Positions 32,620 through 43,217 of a DNA stretch of 49,264 nt are shown here, piece by piece. The notes below the pieces were generated by a model that saw only the letters and a program-made list of their open reading frames with translations, was not told the DNA's origin and did not search any database. This stretch comes from Acinetobacter sp. (GTDB lineage: Bacteria; Pseudomonadota; Gammaproteobacteria; Pseudomonadales; Moraxellaceae). Location: the NCBI GenBank assembly GCA_008017315.1, contig SSHE01000006.1, positions 1-49,264 on the forward strand, read 5' to 3'. Each line of letters starts with the position of its first letter. Positions within the stretch are counted from its first letter, which is position 1. Made by a program: the position numbers and the translations under genes.

Positions 32620-33192
32620 TTAAATCTTTTGTTCAACAAATTCGCCCAATCCTGTCATCACATCAAAAGGACGACAAAAACGGCGTAGGGCAATATCATC
32701 TTGCAATAAATCCACACATAATGACCCCGGCATTGCCACATTAAGCAAAGAACCGTTACTGGCTGTTTTTTGCCGATACATCACCACGTGATAATGATGT
32801 CCTGCCAGAAACTTGTGAATCAAATGAAATTTTTCCACACGCTCACTAGACACAGGATAAAAGTGCATCGCGACTTCGTGCGTTCCTGGGACAAGCGATA
32901 CTGCATATTGATGCTGTTTTGAAAACACCGTCCCTTCCAGACGAATCATGCCACGCTCGATCGCCTGTCGGGTTAAACGCTGTGTGGTGGCATCAATAAT
33001 ATTCACATCATCCACTCGGACAAAATCACACCCCTGTCCTGCACTACAAGACATATAGATGGTATTGGATGTTGTATCGGGTTGCTGTAAGACTCTATAC
33101 GCATCATAGGCATAACTAACGGTCTTTGCCCCCTGACATCCCGCAATTGTCATTACAGTGAAAAACCACACAAAAAAATATGCGACACGCAT
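32620..33192 (-). CDS. Putative lipoprotein of unknown function inside the leu cluster
   Basis: Start at MRVAYFFVWFFTVMTIAGCQG (lipobox TIAGC); no recognised domain. The listed ORF extends to 33249. Confidence 0.75.
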   Translation of the reverse strand: MRVAYFFVWFFTVMTIAGCQGAKTVSYAYDAYRVLQQPDTTSNTIYMSCSAGQGCDFVRVDDVNIIDATTQRLTRQAIERGMIRLEGTVFSKQHQYAVSLVPGTHEVAMHFYPVSSERVEKFHLIHKFLAGHHYHVVMYRQKTASNGSLLNVAMPGSLCVDLLQDDIALRRFCRPFDVMTGLGEFVEQKI

Positions 33193-33295
33193 GTAGAACA
33201 ACCTATGTGCAGGAATGAATGGGCTTTTGATGAAAGCCCATCTTAGCAAGATGTATCATAGATAGCTATGCCTGCCGCTGTGCATTTACAATTTT

Positions 33296-33946
33296 TTAGC
33301 CCTGAATATCCTGAAACACCCAAGGACGAGATTGTCTGGTTTTTTCTTCAAAAGCACGAATGTCATCGGCTGCTTGTAAGGTCAAACCAATATCATCCAA
33401 ACCATTTAATAAACAATGTTTACGGAATGAATCGACTTCAAATTTAAACACTTGTCCTGATGGTGTGCGTACTTCTTGAGCCTGCAAATCTACGGTCAGT
33501 TGATAACCTTCAGTCGCTTCACATTCTTTAAACAACAAATCGACTTCTGCCTCTGTTAAAATCACAGGTAACATGCCGTTTTTAAAGCTATTATTAAAGA
33601 AAATATCCGCATAACTTGGTGCAATCACCGTACGAAAACCGTATTCTTCCAACGCCCAAGGTGCATGTTCACGGCTTGAACCACAGCCAAAATTGCTACG
33701 CGCCAAAAGAATGGTCGAACCTTGATAACGTGGTTGATTTAACACAAAATCAGGATTTTTCGGGCGTTTGGCAATATCCTGCCCTAAATAGCCCTCATCC
33801 AAATAACGCAATTCATCGAATAAATTATCCCCAAAACCCGTGCGTTTAATCGACTTCAAAAATTGTTTTGGGATAATTAAATCGGTATCGACATTGGCAC
33901 GGTCTAATGGTGCAACAATACCTTGTTCAACTGTATATGCTTTCAT
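33296..33946 (-). CDS. leuD: 3-isopropylmalate dehydratase small subunit
   Basis: 216 aa; [17 protein letters not shown]. Confidence 0.97.
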   Translation of the reverse strand: MKAYTVEQGIVAPLDRANVDTDLIIPKQFLKSIKRTGFGDNLFDELRYLDEGYLGQDIAKRPKNPDFVLNQPRYQGSTILLARSNFGCGSSREHAPWALEEYGFRTVIAPSYADIFFNNSFKNGMLPVILTEAEVDLLFKECEATEGYQLTVDLQAQEVRTPSGQVFKFEVDSFRKHCLLNGLDDIGLTLQAADDIRAFEEKTRQSRPWVFQDIQG

Positions 33947-33958
33947 GGTTTTGTTCCT

Positions 33959-35377
33959 TTAGAATGTCCGAACATCAACAAAATGCCCTGCTATTGCAGC
34001 CGCAGCCGCCATTGCTGGACTGACCAAATGTGTACGTCCGCCATTACCCTGACGACCCTCAAAATTACGATTCGAGGTAGAAGCACAATGTTCACCTGCT
34101 TGTAATTTATCGGCATTCATCGCCAAACACATCGAACAACCAGGTTCACGCCATTCAAAACCAGCTGCCAAAAAGACTTGATCCAAGCCCTCTTGCTCTG
34201 CTTGTGCTTTCACCAAACCAGAACCTGGGACAATCATGGCTTGTTTAATGCTTGATGCCACTTGACGACCTTTCACCACTTCGGCAGCCGCACGAATATC
34301 CTCAATCCGTGAATTGGTACATGACCCAATAAATACACGGTCAAGTTGAATATCTGCCAATGCTTGCCCTGCGGTTAAGCCCATATATTGATAGGCACGT
34401 GTCCAATCATTACGCTGTACATCGTCTTTGGCTTGCTCTAAAGTTGGTACAGCTTGCGTCACAGGAATCACCATTTCAGGTGAAGTTCCCCAAGACACTT
34501 GTGGTTCAATCTCTTCGCCCTGCAATACTACAACTGTATCAAAAACCGCATCATCATCCGAATGTAAAGTATTCCAATATGCCACCGCCTTATCCCAATC
34601 CTCGCCTTTTGGTGCATAAGGACGGTCTTTGACATAATCCATGGTTTTGTCATCGACAGCAACCAAGCCTACTCTTGCCCCTGCTTCGATTGCCATGTTA
34701 CACACCGTCATGCGTCCCTCGATGGACATATCACGGAATACTTGACCACCAAATTCAATGGCATGACCTGTACCGCCTGCCGTACCGATTTTTCCGATAA
34801 TGGCTAATACCACATCTTTTGATGTGACACCTTTGCCCAACACACCATCGACACGTACCAGCATGTTTTTCATTTTCTTTTGCACTAAACATTGGGTCGC
34901 CAACACATGTTCGACTTCAGATGTGCCAATCCCATGGGCTAAACAACCAAATGCCCCATGCGTTGCAGTATGCGAATCACCACATACTACCGTCATCCCT
35001 GGTAAAGTTAAACCTTGCTCAGGGCCAACCACATGTACAATCCCTTGACGTATGTCATTAATACCAAACTCGACGATGTTAAAGGCTTTACAGTTATCAT
35101 CCAAGGTTTGGACTTGAATCCGTGAAGTATCATCTTCAATCCCTGCGATGCCTTGCTCACGCTCTTTTTTTGAGGTTGGCACGTTATGATCTGGGGTTGC
35201 GACATTGGCACTTAAACGCCACGGCTGACGACCTGCAAGCTGCAATCCTTCAAAGGCTTGTGGGGAAGTGACTTCGTGTAATAATTGGCGGTCAATGTAG
35301 ATTAAACTTGAACCATCATCACGTTGTTTGACTAAATGGTCATCCCATAATTTGTCATAAAGGGTTTTGCCTGCCAT
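33959..35377 (-). CDS. leuC: 3-isopropylmalate dehydratase large subunit
   Basis: [49 protein letters not shown]-type cluster motif (CSMCLAMN). Confidence 0.97.
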   Translation of the reverse strand: MAGKTLYDKLWDDHLVKQRDDGSSLIYIDRQLLHEVTSPQAFEGLQLAGRQPWRLSANVATPDHNVPTSKKEREQGIAGIEDDTSRIQVQTLDDNCKAFNIVEFGINDIRQGIVHVVGPEQGLTLPGMTVVCGDSHTATHGAFGCLAHGIGTSEVEHVLATQCLVQKKMKNMLVRVDGVLGKGVTSKDVVLAIIGKIGTAGGTGHAIEFGGQVFRDMSIEGRMTVCNMAIEAGARVGLVAVDDKTMDYVKDRPYAPKGEDWDKAVAYWNTLHSDDDAVFDTVVVLQGEEIEPQVSWGTSPEMVIPVTQAVPTLEQAKDDVQRNDWTRAYQYMGLTAGQALADIQLDRVFIGSCTNSRIEDIRAAAEVVKGRQVASSIKQAMIVPGSGLVKAQAEQEGLDQVFLAAGFEWREPGCSMCLAMNADKLQAGEHCASTSNRNFEGRQGNGGRTHLVSPAMAAAAAIAGHFVDVRTF

Positions 35378-35494
35378 CTCGGAAATCTCCATAGGACTGG
35401 GTATAAAAGGTAATAGATGTAGTATAGGTAACTTTTCTACATAAAACTAATTTATCATTTTTATCAATTAGAAAACTTTTTGGAATGATTATGG

Positions 35495-36229
<735 letters not shown>

Positions 36230-36330
36230 TTACGCTACCTCCAATTGCTTATTACATGCAACATGACGAACAAAAACCAAAAATCGCCAACCGCTGCCAC
36301 TACAAACAGCTTTTAAGGGACTACCACGGT

Positions 36331-36359
36331 TTGACAGGTATGGTTATTGCCCTTATATA
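36331..36359 (+). promoter_or_regulatory. Candidate sigma-70 promoter of the HigBA-like module
   Basis: TTGACA (36331-36336), 17-bp spacer, TATATA (36354-36359), about 25 bp upstream of the toxin ORF. Confidence 0.6.
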
Positions 36360-36383
36360 ACACTTAGGCTACAATAAAAACAA

Positions 36384-36701
36384 GTGATTAGAGTACATCA
36401 CGTGAAGCTTGAAATTGTCACTTTACCCGAGTTTGAAGAATGGCTTACCAACATTAAAGATGGCGTAACACGTCGTCGTTTAGGTCGTCGTCTTGAACGT
36501 GCTGAAAACGGCAATCTTGGAGATGTTGAGCCAGTTGGTGAGGGTGTTAGCGAAATGCGTGAACACTTTGGACAAGGTTGGCGTATGTATTTTGTACGGC
36601 ATGGTCAGACCATCATCATCATGCTCGGCGGTGGAGACAAATCCACACAGCAACGTGATATTACCAAGGCAATTGCATTATCTAAAACTCTTGAGGATTA
36701 A
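36384..36701 (+). CDS. RelE/HigB-family addiction module toxin
   Basis: VKLEIVTLPEFEEWLTNIKD...RRLGRRLERAENGNLGDVEPVGEGVSEMREHFGQGWRMYFVRHGQTIIIMLGGGDKSTQQRDI; actual start may be GTG at 36402. Confidence 0.9.
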   Translation: MIRVHHVKLEIVTLPEFEEWLTNIKDGVTRRRLGRRLERAENGNLGDVEPVGEGVSEMREHFGQGWRMYFVRHGQTIIIMLGGGDKSTQQRDITKAIALSKTLED

Positions 36702-36704
36702 GCC

Positions 36705-37001
36705 ATGGTTAAAATTTCCGAACTCAAACGCTTCGATATGGCTGAATACTTAGAAGATGAGCAAGCCATTACCGAATACTTAACTATTGTGCTTGGGGAA
36801 AACGACCCTGTTGCGTTCATTGCTGCATTAAATACCGTTGCTCGTGCTAGAGGTATGAGCCAAATTGCCAAAGATGCAGGGGTCAATCGTGAATCGTTGT
36901 ATCGTTATTTGAATGGCAGTGCAAGCCCACACTTTGACACCATTAGCCGTGTACTCAATGCCTTAGGCGTGCAGTTGGCCATTGTACCTAAGACTGGGTA
37001 A
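36705..37001 (+). CDS. HTH antitoxin of the addiction module (HigA-like)
   Basis: 98 aa; LGENDPVAFIAALNTVARARGMSQIAKDAGVNRESLYRYLNGSASPHFDTISRVLNALGVQL; 3 bp after the toxin. Confidence 0.92.
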   Translation: MVKISELKRFDMAEYLEDEQAITEYLTIVLGENDPVAFIAALNTVARARGMSQIAKDAGVNRESLYRYLNGSASPHFDTISRVLNALGVQLAIVPKTG

Positions 37002-37128
37002 TCGTGATCTTCGCAATGATTATCCCATATTTGGTGCTCAACAAAAGTACAGTATGACATCGTTCGTATGATATGCCCAAGATGAATGAGTCCGAAAGGA
37101 CTTCCCTGTGATAAAGGGTTAGGACAAA

Positions 37129-37326
37129 ATGACAGAACACAAATTAACGATGGCGGAATACATCAACAAGATGGAAGCGGAAACACCTCCGAGAGTGGAC
37201 AGACCGTTGACAATGCAAGAGCAGACGTTAGTGGACAAGATGAAATACAGCAAGCATCCCGAGGAGTTAATGCAGATCATTTACCAACTACAAGCACTAC
37301 AAGACAACGACAACGAACTACAGTAA
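37129..37326 (+). CDS. Small hypothetical protein (65 aa)
   Basis: AGGA six nt upstream of the ATG; charged, helix-like sequence. An 83-aa ORF in another frame (37086-37337) overlaps it. Confidence 0.5.
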   Translation: MTEHKLTMAEYINKMEAETPPRVDRPLTMQEQTLVDKMKYSKHPEELMQIIYQLQALQDNDNELQ

Positions 37327-37358
37327 GTTGGGCGTAAAAATAAAACATGCAATACGTT

Positions 37359-37405
37359 GGTTTCGACAGGCTCAATCCACTCTGCTGGCTGAGCTTGTCG
37401 AAGCC
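37359..37405. repeat. REP-like inverted repeat (TTCGACAGGCTCA / TGAGCTTGTCGAA)
   Basis: GGTTTCGACAGGCTCA ... TGAGCTTGTCGAAGCC, 16-nt arms with two mismatches, between convergent genes. Confidence 0.7.
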
Positions 37406-37427
37406 GTTTTATGACATGGTTACTTTT

Positions 37428-38693
37428 TCACCCCAACAATAAACGCTGCATATACGGACTCAACCATTTTTGTTGTGGATCAAGCTGCTGACGAAGCTGC
37501 ATAAAGTCATCCCATTTTGGATATAGCTCGCACAATTGCTGCTGGGTCATACTATGCAATTTGCCCCAGTGTGGTCGCCCCTGATATTTTTGAAAAATCG
37601 GCTCAAGTAAATTAAAAATCTGCCAACAATCCTGTTTATGATACTGATGAGCAGAAATCGAAATGGCATCTCGCTGATAAAATGGGCTAAGTGCAATATC
37701 ATCGGCTTTGACATAGCGAAATTCAAATGGAAAAAATATCGGTGCTTTATGCTGACGTAAGGTCCAAAGCATTTCTTCCAAACATGCCATGCCCTGTTCA
37801 ACAGGTAATTGATATTCCATTTCGTTAAATCGGGTATTGCGTGGTGTTGGGAAAATTCGATTTGACCAATCGACATAAGTCGTCGGTTTTACAAAGACCT
37901 TGAGTAGTTTTTGCAAATAGGGGTTGAGTGCTGGCAGATGACGAGTCAATTCACAACACAAGGTGAGTATTGCATCTTCTGATGGAAATTCAGCCTGACG
38001 TGGTGCAATCTCTGCATCTGTTTCATCAAGGGTTTTGAGCATCACTTGATCGCTATATAGAAAACCAAAAAATTCGATATGGCGATGCTGATTTTTCCAT
38101 GTATCCAGATTTTTTTTGATGTCATCAAATGCACATAAACGCAACTGTTCTTTGAGTGTGTAACGTGGGCGATTTTGCATGGTGATTTGCGTTAAAATCC
38201 CAAGACTACCGAGTGCCACACGCCCCAATTGAAAAATGTCATGATTTTCTTCACGGTTACACGTGAGGCGTTCACCTTCTGCCGTCATCAACTCAAAGCC
38301 TTCCACCAAAGCCGACAAGCACGGTAAACCTGCACCTGTGCCATGTGTACCCGTAGAGATTGCCCCTGCTAGGCTTTGTTGGTCAATATCACCCTGATTG
38401 ATTAAGGCCTGATTGATGGGGGTGAGCACATCATCCAATTGATATAACCGTGTTCCAGCCCACAATGTACTTTGATTTTTTTCCGCCGAATAACTTGCCA
38501 GTCCTTGCAATCCATCCAAAGAAATGAGGACATCATCGGTTTTTGCTAAGGCACTAAAGGAATGCCCTGCCCCCACTACTCGGATTTTGTGATGTTGTTG
38601 AACAATCTGTTGTAAGTCTTCAATCGAGTTTGGTTTAAGGATGTGTTGCGGTGCAGATTGTTGATATCCAGACCAATTTTTCCATGTATTCAT
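37428..38693 (-). CDS. FAD-linked sugar-lactone/alditol oxidase-like protein (VAO family)
   Basis: 421 aa; FAD-binding RVVGAGHSFSALAKTDDVLISLDGL, AGAISTGTHGTG, C-terminal RPHWGKLH. Confidence 0.88.
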   Translation of the reverse strand: MNTWKNWSGYQQSAPQHILKPNSIEDLQQIVQQHHKIRVVGAGHSFSALAKTDDVLISLDGLQGLASYSAEKNQSTLWAGTRLYQLDDVLTPINQALINQGDIDQQSLAGAISTGTHGTGAGLPCLSALVEGFELMTAEGERLTCNREENHDIFQLGRVALGSLGILTQITMQNRPRYTLKEQLRLCAFDDIKKNLDTWKNQHRHIEFFGFLYSDQVMLKTLDETDAEIAPRQAEFPSEDAILTLCCELTRHLPALNPYLQKLLKVFVKPTTYVDWSNRIFPTPRNTRFNEMEYQLPVEQGMACLEEMLWTLRQHKAPIFFPFEFRYVKADDIALSPFYQRDAISISAHQYHKQDCWQIFNLLEPIFQKYQGRPHWGKLHSMTQQQLCELYPKWDDFMQLRQQLDPQQKWLSPYMQRLLLG

Positions 38694-38704
38694 ATTTATA
38701 CTCC

Positions 38705-40405
38705 TTATCGTACTGCGGTTTTGGTACTACCATAATGGGTACGTTTGTCTAATTCGTGTTGTGGCGGAATTTTGGGTCGTAAGCTTTGCTCATATTGACG
38801 TTGTTCAGGGGGCAATGCAAATTGCTGTGCCAATGCTTTGAATGTTGTTTGAAATGCTGCCAAAGTCCATTGACCAAATAAAGTATGTCCACCTTCGTAT
38901 GCCTGTTGCTGATATTCTTCATAGGTCGTGATATAGCCCATATAATCATTGCAATAGGATGCCAATAGCACTTTTGATGGTGCTGCAAGTTGCTGGCTCA
39001 CAGTTGCGACTAAACGCTTTCCTGCGGTCGTGGTAATTTCTCCTGCACAACACAGCAAAGCAATCTCGCCAATACGTAACAGTTGAATCGGGACAATATG
39101 TGCCACCATCTCACTCTCCTGAATTGCTCCTGCCTTATATTGACGGTTCATTTCACCGATCAATGGATCAAGAATACTGGGCATAATGTCCAGCTTTTGC
39201 CCCAACAAGCATTTATCACCAGCTTCTAATACAATCGGCTTTACCCCTTGCGAAGCATACAATGCTTGATAATATTGGTACTGTGGATGTTGTGGATTTA
39301 AACGCTGTTTCCGCACACGATCCGATAACAGTTGCATCGCCAAAGTAATCGGTTTCGCTGCACCCACTCCATCAACAGGTGTCCCTGCAAAAAATGCTGC
39401 CCCATGACACGCCCGACTGGTTCTCGCTGCCTGACCATTTGAAAATTCTGGATCAATATCAATATTACTTAAATCAATATATTGGCAAATGGCATCCAGT
39501 TGTTCAGCATGGATATTTTTGGATTGATATAACGCGGTAAAGGCCAAATCGCTTTGATAGCATCCATTTTGCTGGGCATATTGATATTCGGCTTCACCCG
39601 TGATTTTTTGGCGTTTTTTCAGTTGATTTTTACCATGAAAATGCGGTGATACATCACCAGCAGTCGATTGTGCAAAAATCGCCACAGGCTGAACAATCCC
39701 TTGCTCACGCAACTGTTGTTCCGAAAAAGCCGCCGCATAGCCTTTATTGTCACCATCGTACTGATGGAGTTGATTGCCCAAACAGGTTGCATGTACACCA
39801 AATAAGGACATGAACGCATGTAATTTGCCATCACGATAAAATCCCAATACGTTCATTTGTCTATCGAGAGCAAGATGCGTTTCGTGTTCACTTCTTGGCT
39901 GTACATCTGGATTACGATTATAGGATTTTAGCGAGCGATTCCATGCCACTGGGATCTGTGCATCAAAATGTGCTGCACCCAAGCGGATTTCCGTCGGTTG
40001 TGCCGAGTCATGAGCATGTAAAATACTGTGTACAATCGCCTTCACAATCGCTTCGACGTGTTCAGGGACAAAACCAGGGGTTGGCATATTGTATAAGGCT
40101 TCATAGCTGCACCCTCCCAAAGATGAATGGGTATGGGTTGCCATCAATACCAATTTTTCAGGGTGAAACCATGTATATTGACTTAAGCGTTGAATCGTGC
40201 GTTCACGCATGGCATAGGTGATACATCCCAAATCCAGACAACACAGTATTAAATCCTGCTGCTCACCTTTTTGAATCACAATACTACGTGCATAAAGTGA
40301 TGTACGAAATGATTTGGCACGGTGCGACCACTGCCCATAACCAAACATGGCTAAATTTTTTGCCTGTATTTCAATAGGTTGTTTATCCCAACCAATATTT
40401 AGCAT
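38705..40405 (-). CDS. Neutral/alkaline non-lysosomal ceramidase-like hydrolase
   Basis: 566 aa; AMFGYGQWSHRA, ATHTHSSLGGCSYE, FGVHATCLGNQLHQYDGDNKGYAAAF resemble neutral ceramidase motifs. No signal peptide seen. Confidence 0.78.
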   Translation of the reverse strand: MLNIGWDKQPIEIQAKNLAMFGYGQWSHRAKSFRTSLYARSIVIQKGEQQDLILCCLDLGCITYAMRERTIQRLSQYTWFHPEKLVLMATHTHSSLGGCSYEALYNMPTPGFVPEHVEAIVKAIVHSILHAHDSAQPTEIRLGAAHFDAQIPVAWNRSLKSYNRNPDVQPRSEHETHLALDRQMNVLGFYRDGKLHAFMSLFGVHATCLGNQLHQYDGDNKGYAAAFSEQQLREQGIVQPVAIFAQSTAGDVSPHFHGKNQLKKRQKITGEAEYQYAQQNGCYQSDLAFTALYQSKNIHAEQLDAICQYIDLSNIDIDPEFSNGQAARTSRACHGAAFFAGTPVDGVGAAKPITLAMQLLSDRVRKQRLNPQHPQYQYYQALYASQGVKPIVLEAGDKCLLGQKLDIMPSILDPLIGEMNRQYKAGAIQESEMVAHIVPIQLLRIGEIALLCCAGEITTTAGKRLVATVSQQLAAPSKVLLASYCNDYMGYITTYEEYQQQAYEGGHTLFGQWTLAAFQTTFKALAQQFALPPEQRQYEQSLRPKIPPQHELDKRTHYGSTKTAVR

Positions 40406-40518
40406 CGCTATCTCCTTTTCACCATGTATCGCTGATTTTCTGCTTGCAAGTTAAACAGATTTTGGCAAGATATCAAAAGGGGATTTTTTGCCTTTTATGG
40501 GGGGCAATTCGGACATTT

Positions 40519-41586
40519 ATGCTTAATCAATTCGAAGATTTCACTGCTGATGATGCAGTTATTCCATGTATATTGCTCAATAGTTTGATTCAGTATGCCA
40601 GTAGTCAGCATTTACCTTATCCAGCATGGTTTGCTCATACTGGCTTAAATATTGACGATATTATCCAAGGTAATATCTTGGTTTCATTCCAAACGATTCA
40701 TGATGTTTTTCTTCGTGCACAGCCTTATTTTGATCGGCAGGCATTAGGCATTCAGTTGGTCAAAGCCTCTGGTTTAGGTTCAATGGGTTTACTTGGCTTT
40801 GTCATGCAATCGAGTAAAGATATTGCCCAAGCATTCGAAGCTGGTTTACGTTTTCATCCCATTTCGGGCAGTGTCAGCAATCTACAGGTGATTTTACAAC
40901 CAGAACAGGTGATTTTAGAGATACAACCAAGATATTGCATGACGCTCACAACGGTCTTTATTGAAGAAGTCGTTGCCAGTATTATCAACTGTTTAAAGTC
41001 TTTACTGGGACAACATTATGCCCCATTACGCATTGAGTTTTCCTATACAGAACCTAACGCAATCGAGCAGTACCAGACATTTTTCCAATGTCCTTTGTAT
41101 TTTGATGCAGCAAGAACGCGCATTTATTTTTCTCGCACCTTGTTAGAGCAGACCATCCCCAGTGCCAATACTGCAAACTATCTTCAGGCCATCCAAATTT
41201 GTGAGCAACATTTAATCAACCTCACGCAACATCATTCGATACCATTTAGCCAACATATTCGCCATTATTTGGTACAACACTTGCCACGCAAAGTCACGCT
41301 ACATGAACTCACCGAACAATTCTCCCTCTCCGAACGCCAACTACGCCGCAAGTTGGCACAAGAACAAACATCCTTTCAAGCATTACGCCAAGCTGTATTA
41401 TTACAACAAGCAAAAAAATTACTTGAAAAAAATCAATCTATTGAATCTATTGGTTTGGCATTGGGGTTTAGTGATGCACGAGAATTTCGACGAGCTTTCA
41501 AACGTTGGACGAATCTTGCACCGTCACAATTCAAGCCATCATCACACATCATTCCGAAATCAACGCAACCTGCTGGACATAATTGA
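40519..41586 (+). CDS. AraC-family transcriptional regulator
   Basis: ATG at 40519 (MLNQFEDFTADD); C-terminal HTH VTLHELTEQFSLSERQLRRKLAQEQTSFQALR...SIESIGLALGFSDAREFRRAFKRWTNLAPSQFK. Confidence 0.92.
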   Translation: MLNQFEDFTADDAVIPCILLNSLIQYASSQHLPYPAWFAHTGLNIDDIIQGNILVSFQTIHDVFLRAQPYFDRQALGIQLVKASGLGSMGLLGFVMQSSKDIAQAFEAGLRFHPISGSVSNLQVILQPEQVILEIQPRYCMTLTTVFIEEVVASIINCLKSLLGQHYAPLRIEFSYTEPNAIEQYQTFFQCPLYFDAARTRIYFSRTLLEQTIPSANTANYLQAIQICEQHLINLTQHHSIPFSQHIRHYLVQHLPRKVTLHELTEQFSLSERQLRRKLAQEQTSFQALRQAVLLQQAKKLLEKNQSIESIGLALGFSDAREFRRAFKRWTNLAPSQFKPSSHIIPKSTQPAGHN

Positions 41587-42085
41587 TAATATTCTGCCGT
41601 AAAGCGGTTAAAGTCTCTTCATCCACTTGGTTTTGTTTATCTCGTTGATAACGTAACACATGCTGTCTGAGGGTATGCCGTTCTGCCGCTTTAAATTGCT
41701 TACAAAATTCATGAATAGCACTATCGCCCTGTTCAATCACCCGATCAACCCAACGCAATAACTGAGCATTCTTTTTAATCCCCTGTTTGGGCACAAGAAA
41801 ACTTAATAATACAGTTTCATCTTCATTGCGTAAAAATTTACCAATTCTCTGAAACTGACGACGGCGAGCTTCAAACGAAGTAATACTATCCAGCTCCAAA
41901 AAAGCATCCATCAAACGCTCATCGACAGGTAACTTCTGAATTTGTTTTTTCGGTAATGCTGCCAGCTGTTCGGCTAATGCGGCCATACGCTGGATGTGAC
42001 GTTTTTGCTCTGCTTTACTGATACGACCATCATCATGTAAATCTGCGAAATCATCTTCATTAAAAGGACGTGAACGACGTACCAT
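41549..42085 (-). CDS. darP: Ribosome biogenesis/associated protein YjgA (DarP, DUF615)
   Basis: 178 aa; SRPFNEDDFADLHDDGRISKAEQKRHIQRMAALAEQLAALPKKQIQKLPVDERLMDAFLE. Confidence 0.9.
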   Translation of the reverse strand: MVRRSRPFNEDDFADLHDDGRISKAEQKRHIQRMAALAEQLAALPKKQIQKLPVDERLMDAFLELDSITSFEARRRQFQRIGKFLRNEDETVLLSFLVPKQGIKKNAQLLRWVDRVIEQGDSAIHEFCKQFKAAERHTLRQHVLRYQRDKQNQVDEETLTALRQNIINYVQQVALISE

Positions 42086-42354
42086 TACTCAGCCTCATTA
42101 AAACGTGCAGCAAACAATGCTAAAATTTCATCACAAGCGTCCTGCTCATCAGCACCATCTATCAACAAACGTAAAGTTGTCCCCTTACCTGCTCCAAGCA
42201 TTAGTAAGGAAATAATATTTTTGGCATCCACCAAAGCATTCGCTTTGCCAATTTGGATACTGGCAGTATATTTACTGGTCACACCGATGAGTTTCTCTGA
42301 AGCTCTGGCATGTAAACCCAACTTATTCACTATTTCTACGCTTGTATCAATCAT
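42085..42354 (-). CDS. HPr-like phosphocarrier protein (NPr)
   Basis: [61 protein letters not shown]; HPr active-site region LGLHARAS. Confidence 0.94.
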   Translation of the reverse strand: MIDTSVEIVNKLGLHARASEKLIGVTSKYTASIQIGKANALVDAKNIISLLMLGAGKGTTLRLLIDGADEQDACDEILALFAARFNEAE

Positions 42355-43202
42355 GCCCAGTGCTTCATTTCTCGATGTAAAACCTGTACCGACCATTGTG
42401 CCCGAAGTGCTTGTGCAAGTCTATCGACAAAATATACCGAACGATGCTGCCCCCCAGTACACCCTAATGCAATGGTTAAAAAATGACGATGCCCTTGTGC
42501 AAAAACAGGCAACCATTTTTCAATAAACTGTGTGATATCGGCATACATCTCATTTACCATAGTATCCGCAGCCAAAAACTGCTGTACAGGTGCATCCAGA
42601 CCTGTAAAATTACGCAGTTCGGGTACCCAATGTGGATTGGCTAAATGCCGTAAATCAAAGACATAATCCGCATCTAGTGGAATACCGTGCTTAAAACCAA
42701 ATGACTGTAAAATCACTACCAATCCATCACCTTGCCCCAGTTTAATGGATAGTGTGTGTTTCAGTTCATGGACTGTTTTATTACTGGTATCAATGGTTAA
42801 GGTCGCACGGCGATAAATCGGATACAGTAACTGCTTTTCAACCCGAATACATTCGGTCAGGCTATCATACTGGTTGGCAAGCGGATGAGGGCGGCGTGAG
42901 GAAGAATAACGGGACACCAGCACTTCTTCACGTGCGGTGAGATAAATCACTTCTACCGTGCCATATTTGCCTAGTGCTTCCAGCACATCTTCAATGATGA
43001 CATGTTCACCCTTAAAGCTCCGAACATCCACACCCAATGCCAGCATGTCCATGACATTATCTTGATTGAGTTTGGCAACGATTTCTGCAATCAGTGCTAG
43101 GGGCAAATTATCAATAATATAATAGCCCAAGTCCTCAAGCACCTGTAATGCAGAGGTTTTTCCAGAACCAGAACGACCTGCAACCACCAAAATCTTTTTC
43201 AT
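42351..43202 (-). CDS. rapZ: RNase adapter RapZ
   Basis: 283 aa; Walker [41 protein letters not shown]. Confidence 0.95.
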   Translation of the reverse strand: MKKILVVAGRSGSGKTSALQVLEDLGYYIIDNLPLALIAEIVAKLNQDNVMDMLALGVDVRSFKGEHVIIEDVLEALGKYGTVEVIYLTAREEVLVSRYSSSRRPHPLANQYDSLTECIRVEKQLLYPIYRRATLTIDTSNKTVHELKHTLSIKLGQGDGLVVILQSFGFKHGIPLDADYVFDLRHLANPHWVPELRNFTGLDAPVQQFLAADTMVNEMYADITQFIEKWLPVFAQGHRHFLTIALGCTGGQHRSVYFVDRLAQALRAQWSVQVLHREMKHWA

Positions 43203-43217
43203 TGTGCTATCGCCAGA

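Noticed and set aside
37084-37106. GAGTCCGAAAGGAC looks like stem II of a hammerhead ribozyme
   Set aside because: The invariant CUGA 5' of the stem and GAAA immediately 3' of it are missing (sequence is AATGAGTCCGAAAGGACTTCC), so a hammerhead core is not supported.
37086-37337. 83-aa ORF overlapping the 65-aa small ORF
   Set aside because: Weak ribosome-binding site and a disordered composition; the 65-aa frame has the better SD, though I cannot exclude it.
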